DNA of 64,000 bases, from NCBI RefSeq assembly GCF_024346955.1, contig NZ_AP024883.1:3348001-3412000 (forward strand). Reading direction: 5' to 3'. The position numbers were made by a program, and so were the translations under genes. Position 1 is the stretch's first letter; each line of letters opens with the position of its first letter. Shown here in pieces: positions 9,524-17,605 of the stretch. The stretch is from Vibrio mangrovi (lineage in GTDB: Bacteria > Pseudomonadota > Gammaproteobacteria > Enterobacterales > Vibrionaceae). The notes beneath the pieces are model-generated. The model saw only the letters and a program-made list of their open reading frames with translations, ran no database searches and was not told the origin of the DNA.

Positions 9524-10882
9524 ATGACATTAATGGATTTATTATTTTCACAAGACTTTTTAGCCAGTGCACCGGATATATTTTACGATATGTTTCCAGT
9601 TCTTGTGCTGTTCGGGACACTAGCCGTACTACTGGTTCTCGGTGTCCCGATTGCTTTTTCCATCGGGATTGCAGCCTTCTTTACCATCTTTGTTGATTTT
9701 CCGGTAGATAAAGCAGCGGTTCTGGTTTCACAGAAACTGGCCAATGGACTCAACAACTTCGGGTTACTTGCCTTACCCTTTTTCATCGTTGCCGGTAACC
9801 TGATGAACCGGGGAGGACTGGCAAGCCGCCTCATCAATTTCGCCATGTTATTCGGTGGAAGACTGCCGGGCGCACTGTCACATGTAAACGTAATTGCCAA
9901 TATGATGTTCGGGGCATTATCCGGTTCTGCGACAGCATCTGCCGCCGCAGTCGGCGGCATCATGAAACCATTACAGGAAAAGCATAAGTATCCGGCTGAT
10001 TTTTCAACCGCAATCAATGTCTCATCCTGCCCTGCCGGCCTGCTAATCCCACCGTCGAACATTTTGATCCTTTATGCGCTGGTGAGTAGCACTTCCGTGC
10101 AATACCTGTTTATTGCCGGTTACATTCCGGGAATTCTCATGGGATTGGGGATAATGCTGGGGATCTTCTTACTCGGAAACAAATATGACATCCCGAGAGA
10201 AAACTATATTTCTCAGGAAAGAGCTAACAAAGTGATCTTTGATGCACTCCCAAGTTTAGGGTTGATCATCATTATTATGGGCGGAATACTAGCGGGAGTA
10301 TTTACCGCAACAGAAGCATCCGCTATCGCGGTTATCTATAGCCTGCTCCTTGGTTTTGCCTACCGGGAACTCAAAGTCAAAGATCTTTTCCCAATTCTGG
10401 TCGATAGCGTCGTAACGACTTCTATCGTGCTACTGATGGTCGCCACTTCATCAGCAATGTCATGGTCGATGGCCAATGCCGATATTCCTGATTTCATCGC
10501 CGAATTTATTCTACAGGCTTCAAATAACCCCATCATGATTATGCTGCTGATGAATTTCATCTTACTGCTTATCGGCACGTTTATGGATATGACACCAGCA
10601 GTTCTGATCTTTACACCGATATTCTTGCCGATTGCCACGCAGATGGGAATCGACCCGATTCACTTCGGCATCATGATGGTATTTAACTTATGTATCGGCA
10701 TCTGCACACCGCCGGTCGGAACCGCATTATTTGTCGGATGTAGTGTCTATGACACGACTTTAGGACAGGTCGTCCCCAAATTACTGCCTCTGTTCCTCAT
10801 TATGATAATCACACTCACGATTGTCATTCTGGTGCCATCGCTATCTCTATGGCTACCGCATCTGGCGGGATACAACAGTTAG
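9524..10882 (+). CDS. TRAP transporter large permease (DctM family)
   Basis: Main translocation subunit of the TRAP system in the inner membrane. The 452-residue product has about 12 hydrophobic segments and typical DctM motifs: PFFIVAGNLMNRGG, GALSGSATASAAAVGGIM, CPAGLLIPPSNILILYA and FTATEASAIAVIYSLLLG. ATG at 9524 has AGGATGA about nine bases upstream and lies 14 bases after the DctQ stop, so the two are translated from one transcript. The protein resembles the sugar-acid branch of TRAP permeases rather than the C4-dicarboxylate DctM, but this rests on memory and context. Confidence 0.93.
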   Translation: MTLMDLLFSQDFLASAPDIFYDMFPVLVLFGTLAVLLVLGVPIAFSIGIAAFFTIFVDFPVDKAAVLVSQKLANGLNNFGLLALPFFIVAGNLMNRGGLASRLINFAMLFGGRLPGALSHVNVIANMMFGALSGSATASAAAVGGIMKPLQEKHKYPADFSTAINVSSCPAGLLIPPSNILILYALVSSTSVQYLFIAGYIPGILMGLGIMLGIFLLGNKYDIPRENYISQERANKVIFDALPSLGLIIIIMGGILAGVFTATEASAIAVIYSLLLGFAYRELKVKDLFPILVDSVVTTSIVLLMVATSSAMSWSMANADIPDFIAEFILQASNNPIMIMLLMNFILLLIGTFMDMTPAVLIFTPIFLPIATQMGIDPIHFGIMMVFNLCIGICTPPVGTALFVGCSVYDTTLGQVVPKLLPLFLIMIITLTIVILVPSLSLWLPHLAGYNS

Positions 10883-11010
10883 TAAGAACCTGGTAATCAG
10901 ATCAGAACCGGCTAGTAACTAGATAAGAACTGCGGGCAGACAAAGAATCACGATAGCCCTGAGTCTGGGAGTGACCCAGAGAGCGACATGAAACAACATA
11001 GGACTGTGAC

Positions 11011-11973
11011 ATGAAAAAACTGAATCAACTACTCTTAGCTTGTACCGTTTCGGCACTAACCGGCGGTTATGTTCACGCGGCAACATTAAAGCTATCTCAC
11101 ACTTTACCAACCGAGCATCCGGTTCATCAGTCTCTGGAATCGTTTGCCAAAGAAGTGAAAAACCTGACGCATCTGCGGATCAAGATATATCCGAATGCAA
11201 CCTTAGGTAGTGAGACTGAAAGCCTGCAAATGGTGCAAAATGGCGCGATTGCATTTACAAAAGTCAGTGCTGCAATTCTGAACACCTTTACTCCGGACTA
11301 TAAGATTCTTTCTCTGCCGTACCTGTACCGGGATCGTGCCCAGTATGAAGCGGTACTCAACGGACCGATCGGTGAGCAGATTCTTGAGTCATCAAGAAAA
11401 GTCGGGTTCATTGGACTTGCTTTCCTTGATGCCGGCTCCCGTAGCTTTTATACCGACAAACCCATCAAAACACCTGCTGATTTAAAAGGATTAAAGATTC
11501 GGGTCCAGAATTCATCTCTGGCGATCGATACGATAAAGGCACTTGGAGCAACGCCAGTTCCCCTGCCATATGGTGAACTTTACTCCGCCATGCAGCAGGG
11601 AGTTGTCGACGGCGCAGAAAACAATATTCCTTCGTACTATTCATCACGCCATTATGAAGTGAAACAGGTCTTTTCCAGAGACGGACATACAACCGTGCCG
11701 GATGTCTTGATCGTATCGACCAGTACCTGGGATTCGCTGACGGACGAACAACGGAAAGGAATTCGTCAGGCAGCCAAAGAGACCGTCAAAATTCAGGAGG
11801 AGAACTGGAAAAATTATGTCAGCAAAGCAACTCAGGATCTGAAAAAACACCATGTAACATTTGTCGATAGTGACGTCCCCGCTTTCCAGGATGCGGTAAA
11901 ACCGGTCTATGATCAGTTCCGCAAAAACAACCCGACACTGGTTCCGCTGCTGGAAAAAATTCAAGCCCTTTAA
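11011..11973 (+). CDS. TRAP periplasmic substrate-binding protein (DctP family)
   Basis: Captures substrate in the periplasm and delivers it to the TRAP permease. The 320-residue product starts with a cleavable signal peptide (residues 1-23, ending YVHA before ATLKLSHTL). The DctP fold follows, including KGLKIRVQNS, whose arginine normally pairs with the substrate carboxylate, and YGELYSAMQQGVVDGAENN. The gene lies 128 bases after the large permease, is preceded by AGGACT, and is followed by a clear terminator. A separate promoter or mRNA processing in the 128-base gap could raise its level. Divergence from uxaCBA suggests a hexuronate ligand. Confidence 0.93.
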   Translation: MKKLNQLLLACTVSALTGGYVHAATLKLSHTLPTEHPVHQSLESFAKEVKNLTHLRIKIYPNATLGSETESLQMVQNGAIAFTKVSAAILNTFTPDYKILSLPYLYRDRAQYEAVLNGPIGEQILESSRKVGFIGLAFLDAGSRSFYTDKPIKTPADLKGLKIRVQNSSLAIDTIKALGATPVPLPYGELYSAMQQGVVDGAENNIPSYYSSRHYEVKQVFSRDGHTTVPDVLIVSTSTWDSLTDEQRKGIRQAAKETVKIQEENWKNYVSKATQDLKKHHVTFVDSDVPAFQDAVKPVYDQFRKNNPTLVPLLEKIQAL

Positions 11974-12004
11974 TTGAACAAAATATCTCTTTTCTACACC
12001 GCTT

Positions 12005-12039
12005 CCTGAGAATGTCGTCAGGCATTCTCAGGCTTTTTT
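12005..12039 (+). terminator. Intrinsic terminator of the TRAP operon
   Basis: CCTGAGAATG (12005-12014) pairs with CATTCTCAGG (12023-12032) and is followed by C and six T. It is a textbook rho-independent terminator 31 bases after the DctP stop. Confidence 0.9.
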
Positions 12040-12048
12040 AGCTCTCAG

Positions 12049-12090
12049 TCCAATACTTGAGTATATCTGTCCGATATTTGAGTATACCTC
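12049..12090 (+). repeat. Two tandem 21-bp palindromic repeats before dsbD
   Basis: TCCAATACTTGAGTATATCTG (positions 12049-12069) is repeated at once, with four substitutions, at 12070-12090. The first copy centres on the palindrome ATACTTGAGTAT; the second has ATATTTGAGTAT. A 21-bp period is two helical turns, so two dimers could bind the same DNA face. The repeats end 59 bases before the dsbD ATG. Confidence 0.75.
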
Positions 12091-12149
12091 TCGCATTCTC
12101 AGGAAAATTTGCGTTATGATGAAGTTATCCAGGTCAAAAATTTCTCTTT

Positions 12150-13919
12150 ATGCGTACGATTTTTCTCATTTTGACATTGCTCATATCAGCCTTGTCTCCG
12201 CTTCAGGCACAGAAGTTCGATAATTCTTCTCCTTCCGTTTTTGCGCCTAGTCAAGAGCGATTCGTGACGGTCGATGAAGCTTTCCCTTTTCTGGCATATC
12301 AGCAAGGCAATCAGTTAACCCTGAGTTGGGAAGTAAAACCCGGCTACTATCTGTATCAACAACGTCTCAAATTCGATCCACAACAGGTCCGGATCGTTTC
12401 CACCAATATGCGTAACGGTGAGCCTCACCATGATGAGTTTTTCGGTGATGTGAATATCTATACCACACCACTTCAGGTAACGCTGGAACTGGCAGATGCC
12501 GGAGAAAATGCAGAAATTCAGGTCGGCTATCAGGGGTGTGCGGAAGAGGGATTCTGTTATCCGCCAGAAGTCCGGCACGTTCCGATCGCCCCACTCCCGG
12601 CTCCCACTGCAGCGCCGAAATCCACCGGAGTAACATTTCAGCCATTGCAGAAAACAGTCCCCCAGACAGAGCAGAACCGGCTAGCCAATTCACTGGGAGA
12701 AAATTTGTGGACTGTTGTCCTGTTCCTGTTTCTGGGTATCGGGTTAGCCTTCACTCCCTGCGTATTCCCCATGTACCCGATTGTCACCAGTATTGTTCTC
12801 GGTCAGAAAGATCTGAGTAAAAAACAAGCTTTTGGTCTGGCACTCATCTATGTACAAGGAATGGCCCTGACTTATACACTGCTCGGACTAGTTGTAGCGT
12901 CTGCCGGATTACAATTTCAGGCAGCATTGCAAAGTCCGGTGGTCCTTATAACGCTCAGCCTGCTTTTCATTCTGTTATCACTCTCTATGTTTGGCCTTTA
13001 CACTATTCAGATGCCGGCATCATTGCAGACCTATCTGAATAATCTCAGTCAGCGTCAGTCCGGAGGCCGTCAATTGGGAGTGTTCGTTATGGGGGCAATT
13101 TCCGGACTGGTCTGCTCGCCCTGTACGACAGCCCCGCTTTCCGGAGCTTTACTCTATGTCGCCCAGACCGGAGACTTGATGGTCGGAGGAATTGCACTCT
13201 ATCTGCTGGGTTTTGGCATGGGAATTCCGTTGATTATGATCGCGGTATTCGGACAGACTTTCCTGCCAAAATCAGGCCCATGGATGGAAAAAATCAAAGT
13301 TCTGTTTGGTTTTATTCTGCTCGCCGCCCCTATTTTTCTTCTGGAGCGGATCGTATCGGAATCATGGTCAACCGCGCTCTGGGCACTACTTGGCGTCAGC
13401 CTTTTCTTATGGATATTCCTGACTAGTCTTCGTTCGGCTGCCAGCACACTAAGAAAGACATTTCTGCTCGTACTTTCTCTGTCCGGGATTGCACTGTCTT
13501 TAACACCCGTTGCTCTGTACTCAGGAATAATTACTTCATCATCAGAATCCGCGGCTCTTTCCTTTGTCCGAATTCACAATGTGGATGAACTAAGGCAGCA
13601 GCTTGCTCAGGCAAAAGCCAGTCAACAACCAGTCATGCTCGACTTCTATGCCGACTGGTGTGTCGCCTGTAAAGAATTTGAAAAGTACACGTTTTCGGAC
13701 CATACCGTACAACAGAAACTGGCAAATTACCGGCTGATTCAGGCAGATGTCACAGCAGACAACGCGCAGAACAAAGCCCTGCTGGATGAATTGAATGTAC
13801 TTGGACTACCGACAATCAGTTTCTGGAATGCTTCCGGAAAAAGAATCACAGAAGCCCGAATTACCGGCTTTATGTCTGCGGATGAGTTTTTAGAGCACCT
13901 CACCTCATACGCACTTTGA
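12150..13919 (+). CDS. dsbD: Thiol:disulfide interchange protein DsbD
   Basis: Inner-membrane reductase that moves electrons from cytosolic thioredoxin to periplasmic partners such as DsbC and c-type cytochrome maturation proteins. The 589-residue product has a signal peptide (about 1-20), an N-terminal alpha domain with the cysteine pair C130/C136 (QGCAEEGFCYPPE), eight membrane segments (about 175-455) with the paired cysteines of FTPCVFPMYP and VCSPCTTAPLSGA, and a C-terminal thioredoxin-like gamma domain with WCVAC (C504, C507). All six redox cysteines are present. The start is ATG 12150. It is preceded by a tandem palindromic repeat and followed by a 203-base gap. Confidence 0.96.
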   Translation: MRTIFLILTLLISALSPLQAQKFDNSSPSVFAPSQERFVTVDEAFPFLAYQQGNQLTLSWEVKPGYYLYQQRLKFDPQQVRIVSTNMRNGEPHHDEFFGDVNIYTTPLQVTLELADAGENAEIQVGYQGCAEEGFCYPPEVRHVPIAPLPAPTAAPKSTGVTFQPLQKTVPQTEQNRLANSLGENLWTVVLFLFLGIGLAFTPCVFPMYPIVTSIVLGQKDLSKKQAFGLALIYVQGMALTYTLLGLVVASAGLQFQAALQSPVVLITLSLLFILLSLSMFGLYTIQMPASLQTYLNNLSQRQSGGRQLGVFVMGAISGLVCSPCTTAPLSGALLYVAQTGDLMVGGIALYLLGFGMGIPLIMIAVFGQTFLPKSGPWMEKIKVLFGFILLAAPIFLLERIVSESWSTALWALLGVSLFLWIFLTSLRSAASTLRKTFLLVLSLSGIALSLTPVALYSGIITSSSESAALSFVRIHNVDELRQQLAQAKASQQPVMLDFYADWCVACKEFEKYTFSDHTVQQKLANYRLIQADVTADNAQNKALLDELNVLGLPTISFWNASGKRITEARITGFMSADEFLEHLTSYAL

Positions 13920-14122
13920 CACATAAACAACCAGAATAACTGGCACTGAATGGGCTGGAAACCCGGATAAATGATAATTTCATCAGCCCATGATGATGCG
14001 CTAATGCACTGAGATGCATTCAAAAAAGGGGATAGAGTTCAGAATTTTCGTGCTTCGATATTGTTCAAAAGTATAAACGGAACAATAATTTGGTTAATGA
14101 CCTGTAAAAAGTACGAATTGTG

Positions 14123-14752
14123 ATGGACTCGACCTATACCATTATCATCGCTGATGATCATCCACTATTCCGTAATGCCCTCTTTCAGTCTGTCCACATG
14201 GCAGTGAGTGGTGCAAACCTGCTGGAAGCTGATACGCTGGATGCTCTGCTCGCACTTCTGGCCAAAGAAGCAGACCCGGATCTGGTTTTACTCGATCTAA
14301 AAATGCCGGGAAGTAATGGAATGTCCGGTTTAATCCAGCTCAAAAACACCTATCCGGATTTACCGGTCGTTGTGATATCCGCCAGTGAAGAAACATCTGT
14401 CGTTGCTCAGGTAAAGAAACATGGCGCTTTCGGTTTTATTCCAAAATCCAGCGACATGCGAACACTGGTCAATGCGTTAAACAAAGTTCTCAATGGTGAT
14501 CCCTACTTCCCCGAAGATCTGCCAGTCACCAATGAGGCAGCTAATGATTTAGCCGAGAAAATAGCAGCATTGACTCCGCAACAATATAAAGTATTGGGGA
14601 TGTTGTCCGATGGTTTGCTGAATAAACAAATTGCCTATGAACTGAATGTTTCCGAGGCAACAATCAAGGCACACATGACCGCAATTTTCCGTAAGCTTGG
14701 TGTAAAAAACCGAACTCAGGCTGTGATTCTTCTGAATGAACTCAACGAATGA
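14123..14752 (+). CDS. crbR: LuxR-type response regulator, CrbR-like
   Basis: A 209-residue two-component response regulator: receiver domain (about residues 5-120; acidic pair ADD at 10-12, phosphoacceptor D58 in LLDLKMPG, conserved lysine in FIPKSS) and a C-terminal LuxR/FixJ helix-turn-helix (about 145-205, NKQIAYELNVSEATIKAHM). ATG 14123 is preferred over the GTG just before it. No kinase gene is adjacent. In Vibrio the regulator at this position, next to a DUF4212 symporter, is CrbR, which with the remote kinase CrbS activates acetyl-CoA synthetase (acetate switch). That identity rests on family, position and memory, so the symbol is probable, not certain. Confidence 0.78.
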   Translation: MDSTYTIIIADDHPLFRNALFQSVHMAVSGANLLEADTLDALLALLAKEADPDLVLLDLKMPGSNGMSGLIQLKNTYPDLPVVVISASEETSVVAQVKKHGAFGFIPKSSDMRTLVNALNKVLNGDPYFPEDLPVTNEAANDLAEKIAALTPQQYKVLGMLSDGLLNKQIAYELNVSEATIKAHMTAIFRKLGVKNRTQAVILLNELNE

Positions 14753-15077
14753 TCCCAGACCATTTTACCTTCCTTGCTCAAAAAATCTGTCGTATTAAAG
14801 CACCTGATTTGTTTTGAATCCGGCTCAGACTAAGCTAATTACCTGAGAAATAACATACATTCTGTGTATATTTGTATATATACTTTTGGCTAATAATAAT
14901 ATCATTTAACATCTATTTTACATTCCTCCCTTTAGCTCATCCCAATTAACATACTGATTTAAATCAAAAACACTACCAGACTAAAGTTGCAAAGATCAAA
15001 TAGCCACGACCTGCTATCTTGTACTGGTAACATTGTATTAACAAAATACATATAACAGAACGAGAAAGGAGACAGCT
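14753..15077 (+). promoter_or_regulatory. Symporter upstream region with FNR-like box
   Basis: A 325-base AT-rich gap with no ORF between the response regulator and the symporter pair. It contains CTGATTTAAATCAA at 14954-14967, one base from the FNR/CRP-family consensus TTGATNNNNATCAA, and an AT-alternating stretch near 14865-14882. A strong AAAGGAG ribosome-binding site precedes 15078. Regulation by the neighbouring regulator is plausible but no defined site can be named. Confidence 0.4.
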
Positions 15078-15344
15078 ATGGCGTTTGAATCATCAGAACA
15101 CGCACAAGCTTACTGGAAGGAAAATCTGGGAATCATGGGAACCTTACTGGCTATCTGGTTTCTGGTTTCTTATGGTGCCGGGGTTTTATTTGTAGATAGT
15201 CTGAACACAATTCAGTTCGGTGGGTTCAAACTCGGATTCTGGTTTGCTCAACAGGGGTCGATCTACGTCTTCGTCGCGCTCATTTTCATCTATGTCTGGC
15301 GTATGAACGCGCTCGACAAGAAATATAACGTCCACGAAGACTAA
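15078..15344 (+). CDS. Sodium:solute symporter small subunit (DUF4212)
   Basis: An 88-residue membrane protein of the DUF4212 / TIGR03647 type, always found beside a VC_2705-type sodium symporter. Two hydrophobic segments are seen (about residues 18-40 and 54-76), with the typical AQAYWKENL start and GFWFAQQGSIYVFVALIFIYV. The following symporter gene begins 14 bases after its stop. It probably assists assembly or activity of the large subunit; its exact role is not known. It is not the YjcH/DUF485 partner of ActP, although it occupies the same position. Confidence 0.9.
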   Translation: MAFESSEHAQAYWKENLGIMGTLLAIWFLVSYGAGVLFVDSLNTIQFGGFKLGFWFAQQGSIYVFVALIFIYVWRMNALDKKYNVHED

Positions 15345-15358
15345 CGGAGGAGTGACGT

Positions 15359-17062
15359 ATGGATATTCAAACCTGGACATTTATCCTTGTTGGTCTCACC
15401 TTTGCCCTGTATATCGGTATTGCAATCTGGGCGAGAGCTGCTTCAACCAGTGAATTCTATGTCGCCGGTGGTGGTGTACATCCGGTCGCAAACGGTATGG
15501 CAACAGCCGCTGACTGGATGTCAGCAGCATCGTTCATTTCTATGGCGGGGATCATTTCTTTTATCGGCTATGACGGCGGTGTCTACCTGATGGGCTGGAC
15601 CGGCGGCTATGTCTTGCTTGCACTTTGCCTCGCACCTTATCTACGGAAATTCGGTAAGTTTACGGTTCCTGATTTTATCGGTGATCGATATTACTCCAGA
15701 ACCGCACGAATGGTGGCTGTATTCTGTGCCATTTTCGTCTCTTTCACCTATGTTGCCGGTCAAATGCGTGGGGTCGGTGTGGTCTTCGCCCGCTTCCTCG
15801 AAGTTGATATCAACATGGGAATTATCATCGGGATGGCAATTGTGTTCTTCTATGCTGTGATGGGCGGCATGAAAGGAATTACCTATACTCAGGTTGCTCA
15901 GTACTGTGTGCTGATTTTTGCTTTCTTAGTTCCTGCTATTTTCACGTCACTGATGATGACTGGTTCCCCTATCCCACAACTGGGATTCGGCTCAACGATC
16001 TCGGGAACAGACACCTATCTGCTTGACCGGCTGGACGGCCTGACTCAGGAACTGGGATTCACGGCTTATACTGACGGTTCGAAAAGTATGGTTGATGTGT
16101 TCTTTATCTGTGCAGCTCTGATGGTCGGAACCGCCGGATTACCACATGTAATTATTCGTTTCTTTACCGTACCGAAAGTATCTGATGCCCGCATATCTGC
16201 CGGGTGGGCGCTGGTATTTATTGCGCTGCTTTATACAACAGCACCAGCGGTTGCTGCATTTGCCCGGGTAAACATGATCAACACCATCAACGGACCGGAT
16301 ATGCAAGGCGTTCAGTCAGCTGATGCACCAAGCTGGTTTAAAAACTGGGAAAGCACCGGTCTGGTTTCATGGGAAGATAGAAACGGAGATGGACGGATGT
16401 TCTATGCCGGTGATGCCCGTAATGAAGTGAAAATTAACCGGGATATTATCGTACTGGCTTCACCAGAACTGGCAAAATTACCAAACTGGGTTGTTGCACT
16501 ACTGGCAGCCGGCGGATTGGCAGCTGCACTTTCAACAGCAGCAGGATTACTTCTGGTAATCTCCACTTCGATCTCACATGACTTACTGAAAAAAGGCTTC
16601 AAACCGGATATGACAGACCGGCAGGAGCTGATGGCAGCAAGGTTTGGTGCCGCACTGGCTGTCATCGGTGCCGGTTATCTGGGAATCAACCCTCCGGGAT
16701 TCGTGGCGCAGGTGGTCGCCTTTGCCTTCGGCCTTGCAGCGGCCTCCTTCTTCCCGGCCATTATTATGGGAATCTTCTATAAGAAGATGAATAAAGAAGG
16801 CGCGATCACCGGTATGCTTGCAGGTATTCTCTTTACGGCGGCGTATATCATCTACTTTAAGTTCGTCAATCCGGCGGCCAACACACCTGACAACTGGTGG
16901 TTCGGCATCAGTCCGGAAGGTATCGGAACTCTGGGTATGTGTCTGAACTTCGTTGTTGCTATTGCCGTGAATAAGTTTACGGCAGAAGTTCCTCACGATG
17001 TACAGGAAATGGTGGAATCGATTCGTTATCCGAAAGGAGCAGGTGCCGCACATGACCATTGA
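15359..17062 (+). CDS. Sodium:solute symporter large subunit, VC_2705 subfamily
   Basis: Inner-membrane SSS-family (SLC5-like) transporter, 567 residues with about 13 hydrophobic segments. Typical motifs are FYVAGGGVHPVANGMATAAD near residues 33-52, AASFISMAGIISFIGYDG, RTARMVAVFCAIFVSFTYVA and AAALSTAAGLLLVISTS. It is related to the acetate permease ActP but belongs to the separate subfamily that pairs with DUF4212. Acetate or another short organic acid is a reasonable substrate guess given the acetate-switch-like regulator next door, but the sequence does not prove it. A CGGAGGAG site precedes ATG 15359 and a strong terminator follows. Confidence 0.9.
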   Translation: MDIQTWTFILVGLTFALYIGIAIWARAASTSEFYVAGGGVHPVANGMATAADWMSAASFISMAGIISFIGYDGGVYLMGWTGGYVLLALCLAPYLRKFGKFTVPDFIGDRYYSRTARMVAVFCAIFVSFTYVAGQMRGVGVVFARFLEVDINMGIIIGMAIVFFYAVMGGMKGITYTQVAQYCVLIFAFLVPAIFTSLMMTGSPIPQLGFGSTISGTDTYLLDRLDGLTQELGFTAYTDGSKSMVDVFFICAALMVGTAGLPHVIIRFFTVPKVSDARISAGWALVFIALLYTTAPAVAAFARVNMINTINGPDMQGVQSADAPSWFKNWESTGLVSWEDRNGDGRMFYAGDARNEVKINRDIIVLASPELAKLPNWVVALLAAGGLAAALSTAAGLLLVISTSISHDLLKKGFKPDMTDRQELMAARFGAALAVIGAGYLGINPPGFVAQVVAFAFGLAAASFFPAIIMGIFYKKMNKEGAITGMLAGILFTAAYIIYFKFVNPAANTPDNWWFGISPEGIGTLGMCLNFVVAIAVNKFTAEVPHDVQEMVESIRYPKGAGAAHDH

Positions 17063-17116
17063 TTTATGACCCGGCAGAGTGTGCTAGTTTCACACTGAAA
17101 TTGCATGTAAATATGA

Positions 17117-17149
17117 AGCACTGAATATGAATATATTCAGTGCTTTTTC
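17117..17149 (+). terminator. Intrinsic terminator of the symporter operon
   Basis: AGCACTGAATA (17117-17127) pairs with TATTCAGTGCT (17134-17144) around a six-base loop, followed by TTTTTCTT. Confidence 0.9.
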
Positions 17150-17158
17150 TTATATTTC

Positions 17159-17176
17159 AGTCTCACAATTGAGACT
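17159..17176. repeat. 18-bp perfect palindrome
   Basis: AGTCTCACAATTGAGACT has seven-base arms around CAAT, just downstream of the symporter terminator and about 430 bases before the next gene. Without a T-tract it looks more like an operator or small RNA hairpin than a terminator. Confidence 0.5.
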
Positions 17177-17605
17177 AAACCGTAAAAATTGTACACAAAA
17201 GCAAGATATTTGTTCAATAATTAATGTATGTGTAATTGATTTTGTTAATAATTACTGAATGAATATATCAATATATAATTAATTGCATATGATGCTGTTT
17301 CATTATTTTTAAACTTCCTTACAATCCGCATATGCATCTAGTATTGTCTCATAAATGAATTGTCGAATAACAATATAAAAAATAAGTTATTTCTTTATTT
17401 GTTTTTAATACCTATATGACATCCTGAACATATAGAAAAAGATTTTATAATTATTCAATTCCACTCTTATTATGGAAAATTCCATGATGAGCATATTTCT
17501 AGCCCACCGACCACTCATTCCAGATTCACACTGATGCAATAAGTGTACGCTGCTCAGGCGTACTTGAAGATCATCAACAACATAAAGAATGATAAGGAAA
17601 TATAT
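17177..17605 (+). promoter_or_regulatory. AT-rich leader before the secreted pair, with KdgR-like box
   Basis: About 430 bases, markedly AT-rich compared with the flanking backbone genes and without an ORF. At 17286-17304, CATATGATGCTGTTTCATT matches the known KdgR consensus AATRAAAYRNYRTTTYATT at all but three defined positions; the right half (TGTTTCATT) is perfect. KdgR represses pectin-degradation genes in gammaproteobacteria. The match is seen; regulation is inference. Confidence 0.4.

Noticed and set aside
12536..12820. Open frame inside dsbD
   Set aside because: Overlaps a certain gene in another frame with no protein-like features.
17063..17605. Possible small gene in the AT-rich gap
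   Set aside because: No reading frame of useful length with a ribosome-binding site on either strand.
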